64,000 bases of DNA from Adiantum capillus-veneris. Taxonomy: Eukaryota > Streptophyta > Polypodiopsida > Polypodiales > Pteridaceae. Positions 45,166-58,713 of the stretch are shown piece by piece. Position 1 is the first letter of the stretch; each line of letters opens with the position of its first letter. The stretch is taken from the NCBI GenBank assembly GCA_014529385.2, contig CM043945.1:143228741-143292740 (forward strand), given 5' to 3'. The notes below the pieces were generated by a model. It was not told where the DNA came from. It searched no databases and saw nothing but the letters and a program-made list of their open reading frames with translations. The position numbers and the translations under genes are program-made.

Positions 45166-45605
45166 AACACCGATCACAAAATCATGCTGCAGTGGCTGGC
45201 CACCACTGCAACTAGTATGATTTTGTTACCCGGGTACATAATGAAAGTGATTTGGATTTGGACTTATATTGTGGAATTGGAATTGGATTGGGACTTGGTA
45301 TCTAGTGATTATTATGGCAGTGTTTATGTGATGAGACTTGACATTATGAGATTAACGATGAGTGTGACCAATGATATCTTGATTCATCAGGGTATGACAT
45401 ATACTGCTTATTCTAGTGATATGGGACACTAGAATAGGTAGTATGTGGATGACGGCAGGCATAAGATACTGTTGTTTAGTTTCATAATTTTTTCTTTTAT
45501 TATGTGATGTTTTTGACACAACATATCAATCACCATTTTTGACAAGTATTGTTTGCAGACTTTTATCTTTGCAACTGAGGACAGTTGCTTTCCAACGGAG
45601 AGGTA

Positions 45606-46099
45606 TGTTATGGAATTGATATCGTATTATTTATTGCATCTGTGACAGGTGGAAAAGGCTTGACCGAGCTAAGCTATTGCAAAAGGATATCATATTTTAT
45701 GTACATTTCATTATTCAAGTGCTCTTTATGAGCTTTGGCCATTTATGACCGGTCGGCCAGTTTGTACTCACTTTGACCATTCAAGAATCTATAAATTAAA
45801 TACGTGCAAGAGGGAAATGGTCACTCTTGCACGGGGGGAGATTGTACCCAGTGCTTGCGTTGTTCTTCTCGCCTCTTCCCTCTTCTCTCTCGTCGTGCCG
45901 ACGTAGAACTCCGCTCTAGGAGGTGCGCCTGCACATGTTCTTTCGCTCTCTCCCGCTCTTTGTCTCTCTCTCTCTCTGTTCATATTGTGCTCGATTATGG
46001 ATTTGTGCGAATCGATAGGTATGTAGATTTATGCGTTTATGTCTTGCTATGCGCTATTTGGAGTATTTTGCAGGGTTCTCTACGCTCTCGACTGTAGCA
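45606..46099 (+). repeat. E 3' LTR (494 bp)
   Basis: It matches the 5' LTR with about 15 substitutions and one 6-base CT-length difference. It is followed by ATCTG, the target duplication. The bases before it (AACGGAGAGGTA) are a weak purine tract. Confidence 0.94.
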
Positions 46100-46104
46100 A
46101 TCTG

Positions 46105-46992
46105 TGGTTACAACAGAATAGATTAGTGCAGCTCTGTAAGAAGATGATGCTGCCAAGAAGAAACGCAAAGCCAGTGCACAAGGGGTTCCAGAGCGGGTCT
46201 GGACATCCCCGCTGCTTATCGCTTTGTGGCTGAGGTTGTGAGTCTCAAAAACAACCCGACTTATGAGTCAATTTTTTTTTTTGCTATGCTACTGGCAAAG
46301 AGATTAGATGCCAAAATTTCAATGAATCTATGTCAGATTCTGTCGCATAATGTGCTTCAACAGACTACTAAGTTGAAGTCCCAGAACTGTTTTAAAAGCT
46401 TGGTATGTTTGACAGTTTATTTACTGGGCAACTTCTCCGACAGCTCATGACCAGGTAAGGATGGCTTGGAGCCAGAAGCCCTTGCCAGCAACTAACAATG
46501 TGGATTTACCATCATATGAAGAAGCCCCAAATAACCAGTTAGCTCTCACTAGACAGAAGAGGAAGGCCATGCAGGATGAAGATGGTAGTTCTAAGAGGCA
46601 GAAAACTACATTGGCCAAGAGCAATGCTTTCCTAAAGCAGCTTGAAAGTCAAGTCAAAACTGTGTTTACTGAAAAATCTCCAGTAAACCAAGCTTCAGCT
46701 AGCCAGACAAACCAGCCTCCAGTCCAGACCACTGGTGGAACCAGCCAACAATCAGGGCAAAGATCAGCGACCACCAGTGCAAAAAAAGACCAGCCAGATA
46801 GGACTAGTGCTGAGCAGCCGGTGGTTTAGACTGATAAGGGAAAAGGGCCAACACCTTCTAGTCCAATTGGTAAAGTTTCCATCCCTTACAGTGAATTGGC
46901 TTTTACTTTAACCAAGAAGGACCGATTACAACAGCTGTAGACTCATCCACTCATAGGACAATTAGTCCTTCATAAACGTGATTATACCACAT
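46105..46992 (+). pseudogene. C2 accessory region, middle part
   Basis: This part matches C1 25940-26815: the Lys-rich KRKASAQG-type start, the block with AMLLAKRLDAKISMNLCQILSHN, then the Gln/Thr/Ser-rich linker with RQKTTLAKSNAFLKQLESQVK. It ends at the CACAT target site of F. Broken. Confidence 0.8.
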
Positions 46993-47384
<392 letters not shown>

Positions 47385-48181
47385 GCCCATATACCTGTCC
47401 ACAAAAGCATCTCAAAATGCTGTAATACAACCTAATACCAACAAAGACACCTTTTGAAATGCTATCTAGCATAGCTAGTCATAAAAGGCACAACAAGTTA
47501 TGGCCGACTCAAAGCTGCACCTTAAAACACCATTTGTGGTGCATGCAAACCAACAAAAGGCTTCTCAAAACACCGTCCAGTTTGGAAAAGATTTGTTTGC
47601 ATGAGAAGAAAGCTGCAAATGAACAAAAGCAAGCACTGGAGTTCCATTGTGGCAAAATGGTTATCCAGTCTATTAAAGCTAAACGTGGAGGTAGAGTGAG
47701 GTGTCAACACTTTCTTCAATACATGTTGATCTAGAAAAAGACAAAGAACATCCAAAAGCAAATGGTTTGCTTCCAGCACCAAGAGGTACATCAACAGATG
47801 TAGAAGATGAAGATCTGCTTTGAGATTGTGGTACAAGACTTCACAAACTATTTTTATCTGCTTAGTGTCATAGAAGTTTTATGTTTGTTTGTCAACACAG
47901 TCATATACTTTTCAGTCAAAGCCTTCTTTTAGCTTGTCTGTTGTCAATTACTGCCATGCCAAAAACTTTGTACGGGTTATAGACACTGCCATAAAATAAA
48001 ATGGTAAGACCACCCTTTGTTGTTTGGTCGAGTTCTAGTATGTCTCACACTGATGGTTGTTTGAGGGAAGTACACACACACACACACCTACGCTATAGTC
48101 AAGGGGGGGACTTCTACTCATGGTTTCAGGTGAATGAACTCTGCCATGGTTTGTCTGTCTCGAGTCCATTGTCAGTGGTTT

Positions 48182-48207
48182 GGGGGGGGGGGGGGGGGGG
48201 GGGGGGG
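48182..48207 (+). promoter_or_regulatory. Poly-G tract at the F polypurine position
   Basis: About 26 consecutive G lie one to two bases before the 3' LTR. This is where plus-strand DNA synthesis is primed in LTR elements. Its length suggests expansion of an ordinary G-rich tract. Confidence 0.65.
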
Positions 48208-48208
48208 T

Positions 48209-48609
<401 letters not shown>

Positions 48610-48614
48610 CACAT

Positions 48615-50852
48615 TACCATATACGGCTCCTATTACAGTTTATGAGCCAGTTGACTATGACCCAGCAACGGTGAATGATGGTTGTTCAGTACTTATTCAA
48701 TCATCCTGGAACACAATTGTTAATGCTATATGAGCACAAATGTTGGATGCCTGAGTGCCTAATGATGAAGTGACCAAGTTAAAGGCTGAACTGAGGGATA
48801 ATGAGCAGCAAGTTGAGAAGTTGAAGCAGGATATAGGAGCACAGTCCCTGCGGCACAATATCCTTGAAAATCAATCAACTAGGACCATTCAGACTTTAGA
48901 AAATAAGTCGTCAAAGATGGAGTCTGAGATGAGGGTGCTAAAAGAAGAAAAGGTAGAGGCTAAGAGAGCTGCTGACAGATTCAGAACCATGCTGCAAATG
49001 AAGACAATTGATTTCAACTCATTGGTGACCAGCCGCACTGCATTGAAAGCCACTTTAATTGAAAGATATATCTATAATAATTTGGCTGATATACTGAATC
49101 CAAAGGGAAATGCTGTTTTCAATATAGATAATCTGAGGGCGCTCATGAAAATAATGCAGAGTAATTTGCAGGAAATACAACAGTGCTTTAGCAAATCAGG
49201 CCATCCTGGACTATATTGAACAGCAGAATAACCTCGATGAGGATGATGATAAAGTAGCAGAGGAAGAAGAGAAGGAGGATGAACCAACAGAAAGGCATGA
49301 TGATGATGACTCTCCTCCATCTTCCCCTTCAGGATCTGGTGCTGGTGGATCAACTGCAACAAGGGGTAGTCAGCCCAATACAGACCAGCCAGACCAGTAT
49401 AGGGATTAGCAGGCGGGAGATCAGCAGGTTGAAGATCAACAACCAAGCAACACTGGAGATTCACCAGTACGCCAGTCACAACATAGTTCAGATGTGAAGG
49501 GGAAAGGTAAAGTTGTGATTGAGATTCTAAAAGGTGATGAGAAACATTCATTATAGTTCATCACACTGAACAAGTGGCTAAGACATCAGCAAGCTCCTAT
49601 AACTAGGATGTATCTGGAGGATGATGTTCTTCTTTCTGATCTTGAAAGATTTCAACGACTATATGTCGGCGCCAGAGAAATGATCCAGCATTGGAAATCA
49701 GCCACTTTTCATGATTAGGAATTGTGCCAGTTACCTGAACGTCCTACTAGAATTCAACTGCTAGAGAGAGTACCTGAATGGGCACTAACTGCTGATGATA
49801 AACTGGTTAATCCACACTGGCAGCGGCAGTCTACTGCAAACTGTCATTCCCTAGCCATCAGATTAGAGCTCCTGCTAGGGAACATGCCAACATATAAATG
49901 TATGAAAGAGGTCAGAAGTCAATTGAAAGAAGTCTTACTGCAAATGCAAATTGCCAGGGGAGTTTTGGATCAAAGGGTACAAGCTATTATTGAAGATCAG
50001 ACTTCCACCAGTAAGGGGCCCTAAACTCAAATGACAATAGGACAACAGGCAACTGCTCTCCGAAGACTGTTTCAGTTGGTTAGAGTTACCAAAAAGACGA
50101 TACAGCAGAAGAACCAGGCTATCCTCAACTTTCTGAAGTTTGTACCTGATTCCCCAGTCCTCCTGTATGCTTTACTAGCTAGAGAAACTGAGTTGCCTAG
50201 GTTTTTCCCAGCACTGTATCCTCGACATCCAGAACCAGTAGATCGGCTCACATACTATAATATCACTGATGATCTTCAGGATTGGTATGAGCGATCCACT
50301 GTAGAATGGAAAACCTGGCAGAGACTGATCGATGATGCTCTGCAACTGGATGATGTATTGGAACTGCAAGGAGAAATGCAAAGAATCAAGTTATGTATGG
50401 GCCAATGGAAGATCGAGCTCAAAGGACTCACCAAGATCACAAATCAACTGCTTCAACTTACTATGGAGTCCTCTAAGATCCCTGAAAAGGATATTATGGC
50501 TAAACTAGGTTTAGGCCCACAATACAAGGAAATGGCTAAGATACTCTTTGAAGCTAGGATTAAAACAAATCAGCCTCTCCTTGAAGGATGGCTCCATACG
50601 GCTTCGCATTGTCATAAGTTGGCCAGATGCCGTCTGACAAAGGGAAGACATACACTTTATGATCGCGACACTAAAATGTATAATCCTCTCATGCCTTATG
50701 AATTGGAGATGTCCACGGCAAGGTGGGATCAACTAGAGCAGGAGTCCATTTATCGACTTATCCAGAAGGACAATGCTGGCACTGGAACTTCTGAAGCACC
50801 AGCATCAAAGAAGGGCAAGCGAAAGCGGGTTCAGTGGAAGGATACTGGATAG
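48615..50852 (+). pseudogene. C2 accessory region, final part
   Basis: This part matches C1 26820-28714 and 32741-33090. It starts with PITVYEPVDYDPATVNDG, then a heptad coiled coil (about 48755-49010) with EVTKLKAELRDNEQQVEKLK. A Glu/Asp-rich patch follows, then the second globular block (50031-50852 is one open frame), which reads LLYALLARETELPRFFPALY, WKTWQRLIDDALQLDDVLEL and CMGQWKIELKGLTKITNQLL. It ends KGKRKRVQWKDTG. Most differences from C1 are conservative, which suggests the protein was under selection while the family was active. Fossil. Confidence 0.78.
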
Positions 50853-51203
50853 TTCCATCTCAGAATCAGACGATGGATTTTCCCAGTAAGGCGCTGGAAT
50901 TTCTTTAGCAGGACACCCTTGGAATTACAATTATAGGGGTGTCAAGCACTCAACAAGCATGAAATATGGCATAAAGCTAGCAGTACAGGAGAGCTAGCAA
51001 CTCCAGAGGAGTACTATCATGAGGAACATCGGCCAACTCAAGAGGAACATCAGCCGACTCAGGAAACAGACATATGGGTTTAGGGTCCAGGGTTTGGATC
51101 TCAACCACAAATCTAGACGGGTTCCTCAACACTAATTCAGAATCAGCTGGTGAATTTTCAAAATTTTTGGAGTCATACCAAAATTCAAGAAAAGAGGGAA
51201 GGA
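50853..51203 (+). other. C2 3' untranslated part and purine tract
   Basis: This non-coding stretch matches C1 33091-33415. It ends in the purine tract AAGAAAAGAGGGAAGGA (51186-51203) directly before the LTR. Confidence 0.75.
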
Positions 51204-51675
51204 TGTAGAAGGCGAAGACAATCTCAGCAGGTGGGAACTGTCTCTTGGAAGCTGAACAGTGGATCAATCAGTAATTACCATGACAGTTACCACAGTAACT
51301 TCTAGAAGGCTATAAATAGGACCCATTACATTGGTTTCCTTGCTTCTTACTTTGGAGTTCTTTTTGGCTTAATCTTTGAGCAATTTCCTAACAGCAATCT
51401 ATTCGCCTGTAATTTTGTAATCCTTACTACTGTAATCATTCGAGTTGCAAACTATTCCATCTTGTATTGATTATCTTGAATATGAATCTGAAACTGCAAT
51501 CACTTTTCCAGTTGTCCAGTCTGTCTATCATTTCAGTTGGCTAATTCAATTTAGATAACCATTTCAGTCTAGTTCTGGTCTCTATTCCAGTTTTACTGAC
51601 TGAACTGACGACTTACCATTAGCTTTGAATTCTAACACTGGAATTAGCTATCTGAAGAGATCAACTCCAATTCCA
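51204..51675 (+). repeat. C2 3' LTR (472 bp)
   Basis: It runs TGTAGAAGGCGAAGAC to CTCCAATTCCA, clearly related to the C1 LTRs but more diverged. It has TATAAATAGG near 51312. Confidence 0.9.
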
Positions 51676-52610
51676 ATAGCTCATGCAGATTCAAAAACCC
51701 TATGCCCTCGGCCATCCTTCAATGTTCATGGAAATGATATGCACAGGTCCCCATGTCTAATTTTCAAGATTCACACCAATTTTTTTCCGTGCAGTTTGCC
51801 CTTGCAACACCAAGCCGGACATAATCGGATTAAAGAAGTATCGGAGACCTTTCAAACCCTGGTTATAATACTTTGCAAATCATCAAGCGTTAAAATAATT
51901 TGCGGATCATCAACCTGGAGGGTACTTTGGATGCTTGCCGACGTGATGAGAACTCTCAAAGATCAGATATTTTGTGCGATCAACCCATGGCAGAGGACTG
52001 TTCTAGTGTTACCGAAACAGAAGATATCAGATTTTGATCGATGATCGGTTGGCCTAATCTGGGGTTGAATCACCAAAACTCATTGCCTTAGCAGGCTCGT
52101 TCAGCACATTTTTATGTTGATGCTATCAGGCTGTTGGCGGAGCAGATGGCAGAGGCCGAAGAAATGAAAAGAGTAAATGTCGAAGTGGACAGGAGGGCAC
52201 AAAAGCTTAACAAGATCGATCACACGAAAGCTTATGATGGTTAACCTCAAGTAATTAATATTAGCCAGCAGATTCACTGCTAGCTGCTTGCACTTTTAGC
52301 AGAGGGTGTGAGGGGATAGTGGCAGACAACTCAATGTCAAGGGAAAGACATTTTGGAATATTACCACTAGTGCAAGTCATGGTCTGAAGAGTTGTTGGCT
52401 TTAGTTGCACTCCTCGTCCAGCTACTCCAGGGTGGGCAGTGAAAATCTATTCACATCTTTTCAAAGGTCTTTTGTACAACAGGCGGTCAAGGTAGAAACT
52501 CCATATAACAGCTATAGTATGCCGAACGGGCCGAGTGCAAATATTGCCAACAATGACTTAACATTCCATAGTGCAGGGCATGCTGCTATTAATATATTGT
52601 CTGAGTGTGG
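51676..52610 (+). other. Possible host DNA with exon-like pieces
   Basis: No element was recognised between C2 and A2. At 52095-52240 an open stretch starts after a good splice acceptor (TTGCCTTAGCAG) and reads ARSAHFYVDAIRLLAEQMAE, then a charged helix; a GT follows its end. A second open stretch at 52405-52610 reads GSENLFTSFQRSFVQQ and PYNSYSMPNGPSANIANND and is cut by the A2 LTR. Codon-like composition suggests remnants of a host gene, but I recognise no family. Confidence 0.35.
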
Positions 52611-53340
52611 TGTTAGGAAATAAGACATAGCTAAATAGATAATTGAGTAGATTACTTAATGGAGAGAGATAGATTTACATACATGAGATTATAGAGTAGA
52701 GTAGAGAGAGAGAGAGAGAGAGAGAGAGTACACACGATATACGTGTTTCACCCAATGTGGGCTACGTCCACGAGAAAGCAGCCACTCAATGGCTTTAGTA
52801 CTTCAAAACAATAAGTAGTTTACAAAGGGATTATACCCTTAATGGAGCTCCCGCCTTGCTTCACTTTCACCGCCTCTCACTCACCTTGTTGCATCAACTT
52901 CACACTCTATGAAATGTGTGTAGAAATGGCCTCCTTTTATAGGCCAAAAGGGCTGCCCTCTCTCATGAGAGGTAGCCATGTGTAGCCGCCCTTGTGTAGA
53001 TAAGTCCAAATCGGACCCTTCAATCCGCCCATGTGTGGCCGCCCTTGAGAAGACAAGTCCGCTTTTGAATTCGGCCACCGGCCACCGGCCAACCGACCGG
53101 TTGTTTTCCGACCAGTTTCCGGCCGCCGTCCGGCCATAATATTCCGGCGAAAAGGAATATTCCGGCGAAGGAAAAAAAAAGTCTCCCCTAAAGTTGCCCC
53201 TGATTTTTGGCCGTGAAAATTTTCGTTTCCAGCGAGTGATTTTCCTTCACGCACGATGGATTCTCCTCATAATGGGGGCCTTACAAATGTGCGCTTTTAC
53301 CACAGAAGATTACAAGGTAAATCAGGCTCCATACTTAACA
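52611..53340 (-). repeat. A2 3' LTR (730 bp)
   Basis: It runs TGTTAGGAAATAAG to CATACTTAACA with a short AG tract (about 52697-52728) and CTTTTATA at 52933-52940. The adjoining ATCTCCCACTTGG (53341-53353) is AAGTGGGAGAT on the element strand, the polypurine tract typical of Tork-like copia elements. Confidence 0.93.
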
Positions 53341-53400
53341 ATCTCCCACTTGGAGACTGATCTCAAAACCAAACCTGTGACTGCTTTCCATCCTGGCTTC

Positions 53401-54660
53401 TTATCCTTGAATGCCGATTGAGGATGAGCAAAAGCTCAACTTCTCCTTGTTGACCACCTTTGTAAACATGTCTGCAGGATTTTCACTTGTATGCACCTTA
53501 CCTAGCTTTAGCTGTCCCTCTTCCAAAAGAGTGCGTATGAAGTGATATCTCACCTCAATGTGCTTTTTCCTTGAATGAAAGGCTGAGTTCTTTACAAGAT
53601 GGATAGCGCTTTGGCTATCACAGTACAAGACACAATTGTCTTGTTTGAATCCAAGCTCTTCTAAGAATCTGTGAAGCCACATAATTTCTTTGCTTGCCTC
53701 CGTCATTGCTACATACTTTGCTTTCGTGGTAGAAAGTGAAACCACTTTCTGCAGCTTTGAAGCCCAGCTTCCTGCTGTGCCTCCAACCGTGAACACATAG
53801 CCAGTAGTGCTCCTTCGAGTATCTTTGTCACCTGCCATATCTGTATTAGAATACCCTTCTAGAAAAATATCAGTTCCTCCAAAATACAAAGCATTTGTTG
53901 TCGTCCCTTTTAGATACCTGAGTATCCACTTCACAGCTTGCCAATGCTCTTTACCTGGGTTGTCCATGAACCTACTCACAACTCCCACTGCATGTGCAAT
54001 GTCTAGCCTTGTCCAGACCATAGTATACATTAGAGAACATACAACATACAACATGTCATCAACATGTCATCAACATACAACATTAGGATGATGAATTTTC
54101 CATCTCCCAAATTCTTCGTGTAGACGCAGTGATCCGAGTTGCATCTTGTGAATCCATGATCCAACATCCATCGATCAAAATTCAAGTACCATTGTCTTGA
54201 TGCTTGCTTTAAACCATACAAGATCTTCTTTAATCTGCAAACCATTTTCTCCTTACCTTTACTTCATACCCCTTTGGTTGAAGCATGTAGATTTCCTCCT
54301 CTAAGTCACCGTGAGGGAATGCCATATTTACATCAATTTGCTCAAGATTTAGATCATGAGCAGCCACAAGGCTTAAGACAAGCTTAATTGAGTTCATTTT
54401 TACAACAGGAGAAAATATTTCATTGAAGTCAATACCTTTCTTTTGAGAAAAACCTTTTACCACAATCCTAGACTTGTACCTTTTCTTCCCACCTTCTTCT
54501 TCCTTCACCTTGTACACCCATTTGTTTTGAAGTGCCCGCTTACCTTTAGGCAACTCAACCAATTCCCATGTTTGGTTGCGATGTAGTGAGTCCATCTCCA
54601 CTTGCATGCTCTTCTTCCATTCTTCTTTGGATCATGTTGCATAGCTTCTTCGTATGATTC
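53401..54660 (-). pseudogene. A2 reverse transcriptase and RNase H block
   Basis: The minus-strand copia reverse transcriptase holds GYEVK and LYGLKQASRQWYLNFDRW, the catalytic LMLYVDDML near 54060-54085, and NMAFPHGDLEEEIYMLQPKG. RNase H follows (DTRRSTTGYVFTVGG, KHIEVRYHFIRTLLEEGQLK, ADMFTKVV at about 53450-53480). It is a fossil. Confidence 0.9.
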
Positions 54661-54680
54661 CGGCTCTCCAGAATCCGAGA

Positions 54681-55730
54681 TCAAGAGATGGTTGAAGGAA
54701 GGAACAAACCTTTCTGGAGGTCTACTTGCTCTTGTAGATCTTCGAGGAATAGGTTGAGGCTCCTCATTTGGTTGACGTTGTTGCACATTGTCACCGTTTG
54801 CAGTCCTTGAGTCTTCCCCGTCCTCAAGCTCCATGTACTCATCACTTGTTTCTTTTGTTTGATTTCTTTCCAAGTAATCTTTGAACATATTTGTTCGTTA
54901 AAAATTACATCCCTACTCCTTAAGATTTTACCATCTTCAAGATTCCATAGGCGATACCCAAAGTCACTTTCTCCATACCCGATGTAGAAACACTTTTTGG
55001 ACTTTGCATCTAGCTTTGATGTTAGGATTCTATCTATGTGCATGAAAGCCTCACACCCAAACACTTTGAGAAATGCATAATTCACCGGTTTACCTGTACA
55101 TGCCTCTTCTGGAACTCCCCTATCCAATGCCGTTGAGGGTGACCGATTGATTAAGTACACAGATGTACTTACAGCTTCCGCCCAAAGCTCAAGTGGTAGG
55201 CGAGCATGTAGCTGCATGCTTCGTGCTCGCTCCATGATTGTCCTGTTCATCCTTTCCGAAGTCCCATTTTGGTGAGGTGTCCTTGGGGTTGTCCTTTGCC
55301 TCCGAATACCAGTGCTAGCACAAAAGCTTTCAAAAGCTTGGCTGCAATATTCACCTCCATTGTCGGATCTGAGGCATTTAACCTTGGTACCTGTTTCATT
55401 CTCCACAAAGGCTTTCCACCTTTGAAATATGGAAAATGCATCGGACTTATTCTTCATGACATAATGAATGTTACATAGTACAATGAGCCACCAAGTGATG
55501 GTGTATACTTGCAGGACCCCAAACATCAGAATGAACCAACTCAAGTTTTTTATTTTTTCTTTCATTTCCTGATTTTTGAAATTTCACCCTCTTTTGTTTA
55601 CCATAAACACAATTTTCACAGAACTCTAAGTCCACTTCTTTCAAACCTGGTAGAAGCTTCTTTGTTTGAAGGATTTGCATTCCTTTGGCACTCATATACC
55701 CAAGCCTGTAGTGACACACCGCACTGTCAA
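54681..55730 (-). pseudogene. A2 integrase block
   Basis: This is the copia integrase on the minus strand, with HSDVWGP, KCLRSDNGGEYCSQAFESF, RTPHQNGTSERMNRTIMERAR (catalytic Glu region), VYLINRSPSTALD and VFGCEAFMHIDR. The RSTRASRPPERF linker to reverse transcriptase is present near 54690-54740. It parallels A1 2340-3240. Confidence 0.88.
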
Positions 55731-55739
55731 CTTTTGTAG

Positions 55740-56796
55740 TTGCTGCACAAGCTGAAGGTTGCGTGCTAACAGTACACAAGTAAAGTGTACCAACCTTTTC
55801 TCCCTTGGCAACCACCAAAGATTCCTTTGAGATCTTCCACCGTTTGTTTCCGAATGCAATGTTGTGACCTTCATCGTCCAATTGTCTTGTAGAGATCAAA
55901 TTTTTGCGATGAGAAGGAACATGCCTAACATCTCTAAGCTTCCATTCATTTTCGTTAGCAATTTTGACAGAAAGTGTACCTTTGCCGACAATCTCACAAG
56001 CTTCATCATCTCCCAAGTATACATATCCAAAATTACCTTTCGTGTAGTCTTGAAAATGTTGCTTGTGTGGTGTCGCATGTAATGAAGCCCCGGAATCTAC
56101 TATCCAGGAATTAGACACATTGTCTAATGAGAGAATTAGAGCATCTTGCTCTACTTTACCTGCCACATTGGCCTCCGATGTTGGCTTGTTGTCTTGAGAC
56201 TGTGTCTCCTTCTTCTTCTTGGACCAACAATCCTTCTTGACGTGGCCCTTCTTGCCGCAGTTCCAATATTCAAGAAATGACTTTGTGCGTGACTTGCTCC
56301 GCCTTGAGCGATCACGACCCTTTTGGTTTTTGAACCTCTCCTTAGGCCTTCCTCTTGTTTCCACTGACAGTGCACTTGTGCTTCTCCTTCGTATTTCCTC
56401 ACTTAGGAGAACACCCACAACATCATCAAACCTAAGAGTATTTGTGTTAGAAATAGAATTACTTACAGCCATCACAAGGCTGTCCCAACTATCCGGTAGA
56501 GATGATAGTATAAGAAGAGCTCGCACTTCGTCATCGAAATTGATTTTCACCGATCAAAGTTGACTTATGTTTGTGTTAAAGTCATTTAGGTGTTCTACAA
56601 CTGAACCATTCTCTGCCATCTTTAGATTGAACAAGCGCTTCATAAGAAATACCTTATTGGATGCCGATGGTTTCTCGTAGAAGTTGTCAAGTGACTTTAT
56701 CAAGTCCTCCGTGGTCTTCATCTCCGAAACATTGAAGGCCACCGTTGACGCCAAGCTTAACCGGATTGTTCCCAGTGCCTTTCAATCAAGAACAAT
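55740..56796 (-). pseudogene. A2 gag, zinc knuckle and protease block
   Basis: On the minus strand the Gag capsid part (LLILSSLPDSWDSLVMAVSN) and an Arg/Ser-rich stretch lead to a knuckle region (NCGKKGHVKKDC) near 56220-56265. The protease motif WIVDSGASLHAT follows near 56070-56110, with the typical copia spacer after it. The region ends where the H LTR begins. Confidence 0.87.
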
Positions 56797-57347
56797 TGTC
56801 ACGGCTAGGGACTTGCTACGCGCCGTGTGCGAGCCACAAAGGCTCCTAACACACAGTCATACAACAGACAAGCTCACAAGGAAGAATGGTGTGTCACTCA
56901 CCTTCCTGCGTAGTTGCGAATGAAGGATTCCCGCGCCGCGAAGAAGAGGGAGACGCCGCTACGCCGCGCTCAACCGCCTCGCCGCCGTCGTGCCGCCGCA
57001 ATGCTCGATCACACACACACTCTCACACTCTCTCTCACACGTACACACACACACACACACACAAGGAGATGGTGAAGGAGAAGGTGGAGATGGAGCAAGA
57101 GCGGCTTCTATTGCACAATGAGAGAATGAGTAAAAATTAGGTTTAGTGGCTTTTATATGAGCTCACCCCATTCACACTTGTGCGCCCATACTTAGCAAAC
57201 TAACTCCTTGAATATTCCAGTTAGAGTGCGCCTGTCATCGGCGATCACCCTTACCCTGTTCCTATTGGTCCGACAAGCCCGGTACCTGACTCTAAATAAT
57301 ACAACGTTTATAGATCATAGGGTGTCCGTGTGCCGTGAGGGTTAACA
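56797..57347 (-). repeat. H 3' LTR (551 bp)
   Basis: The LTR tips on the element strand are TGTTAACCC and GCCGTGACA. It lies directly in the A2 gag region. It contains CA and AG-rich tracts (57001-57062), and the element strand has a TATA-like stretch near 57140-57155. The sequence just inside (57348-57359) is GGAAGGGGGGCA on the element strand, a polypurine tract. Confidence 0.82.
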
Positions 57348-57455
57348 TGCCCCCCTTCCAGATGTAGATTCCGTCCTCGGAAGCTATCCAGTTGAAGCTC
57401 GTTCGTCGAGATGGGAGAGCAGTCGACATGGATGTGCGTAGTCTTCTTCAATCAC
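57348..57455 (-). pseudogene. H polyprotein tail
   Basis: The minus-strand coding next to the H LTR reads NELQLDSFRGRNLHLEGGHVN, overlapping the purine tract. This is the well-known tail of plant chromovirus polyproteins, where a Gly-rich end is encoded through the polypurine tract. Only about 100 bases remain before element G begins. Confidence 0.7.
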
Positions 57456-58699
57456 TGCAAAATCAAACAACATTGCCACAGTAATTGCATTCTCATATAC
57501 AATTAAAAATCATATGCAATAGACAGTCAAATTGATTGGTAACAGAATTTTAGACAATTTGTCAGCAATAAACATTAAATTGCAATATAATCAAATGCAT
57601 AAACAGATGTAAAGGTAAAAAATTAAACAAGTCCGGGGTCGCTAATTTAACGGTCAAAAGGCACTAGAGCTCGACTATTAATACCATGGGTAACTTCTCA
57701 ATTTTTTCTGGTCAATTAAGTTGTTTAATCGCGAGAGCTAAGTATTTGATGTTCGAGGGCTGACTAGAGGCTATACCTAGAAGACCTTGTAGTTAAGCTA
57801 CGATAAAAGGAATTTCTCATGAAATCATCGCCTGACTGATTACCTTTTCTTTGACCCCCAAAGTCTTTTCACATTGATTCAATTTTGATGTGTGTGCTTA
57901 TTTTGTATGCCTTGGGTTTTTTGCTTTTCAAGGAAAAGCGCCCACACTGGGAACCTCTAGGGCTCTAGTACCATAGGCGATACATGTGAGTGAAGTACCA
58001 ATTTAAGCAGGGATTTCTCTTCCAGCTTAAAATTTTACAATGTGGCACTTAGATTTTTTGTTTGTTCATTTTCAGCATTTTAATTTTGTAACTTTGGGGG
58101 GTCATATAACACTGTTACCCTCCCCAGGCTCATCACATTAGTAAACTCCCTTTATAATACTTAAGCTAAAGGTCAATAGGGTTAAGCCCACTAGAAAGCC
58201 CTAGTACATTTCACACAATTCTGCCTAAATCGGATTAAGAACCTAAGTAACCATTGCTTATTAGGAAGGCATTCCCCATGGTATTAAGAGAAGATTTCTA
58301 ATACCTAGCTTGGTCAAACTAGCTTAGTCGGACTGCTTGATTTTTAAACCTAGACAAGTGATTATGACAAAACATTACATTGAATTAAATGTTTGATACT
58401 AAGCAAATGCGCTGAATATTATGCTACCAATCACAATCAAAGCAGACAAACATGGATGCAAAAAGATAAGGGCAATGCTAATGGACATAAAACACCTGTT
58501 TGTGTTGATGGTCGCGCTTGATTTGAAGTGTGAACGAGAGAAAGGTTCCATGAAGGTCCAAATCCTATCAATAGCAACACGCTCCTGTACACACTAGGAA
58601 ACAAAAGGAATACCTCCAGGAGGCACATTAGTGGGAAAAGGTACCAACACTTATTGAACACAACAGAAAACATAAGGAATCCTAACCTAATTATTTGCA
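57456..58699 (-). repeat. G 3' LTR (about 1244 bp, inferred ends)
   Basis: The stretch starts TGCAAAATC next to the H coding tail and ends TTATTTGCA next to a purine tract, giving a TGCAAA/TTTGCA inverted tip. There is no coding. A fragment of about 200 bases recurs inverted at 36740-36955. The partner LTR is off the window, so the boundaries are inferred. Confidence 0.6.
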
Positions 58700-58713
58700 C
58701 TCCCCCTAAAGAT

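Larger units (their letters stand above)
52611..56796 (-). mobile_element. Copia element A2, 3' portion
   Basis: This second member of copia family A lies on the minus strand: 3' LTR (52611-53340), purine tract, RNase H, reverse transcriptase, integrase, protease and most of gag. At 56796 the A sequence is replaced by the LTR of H. The rest of gag and the 5' LTR are not in the window. It is close to A1 and broken in several places. Confidence 0.92.
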
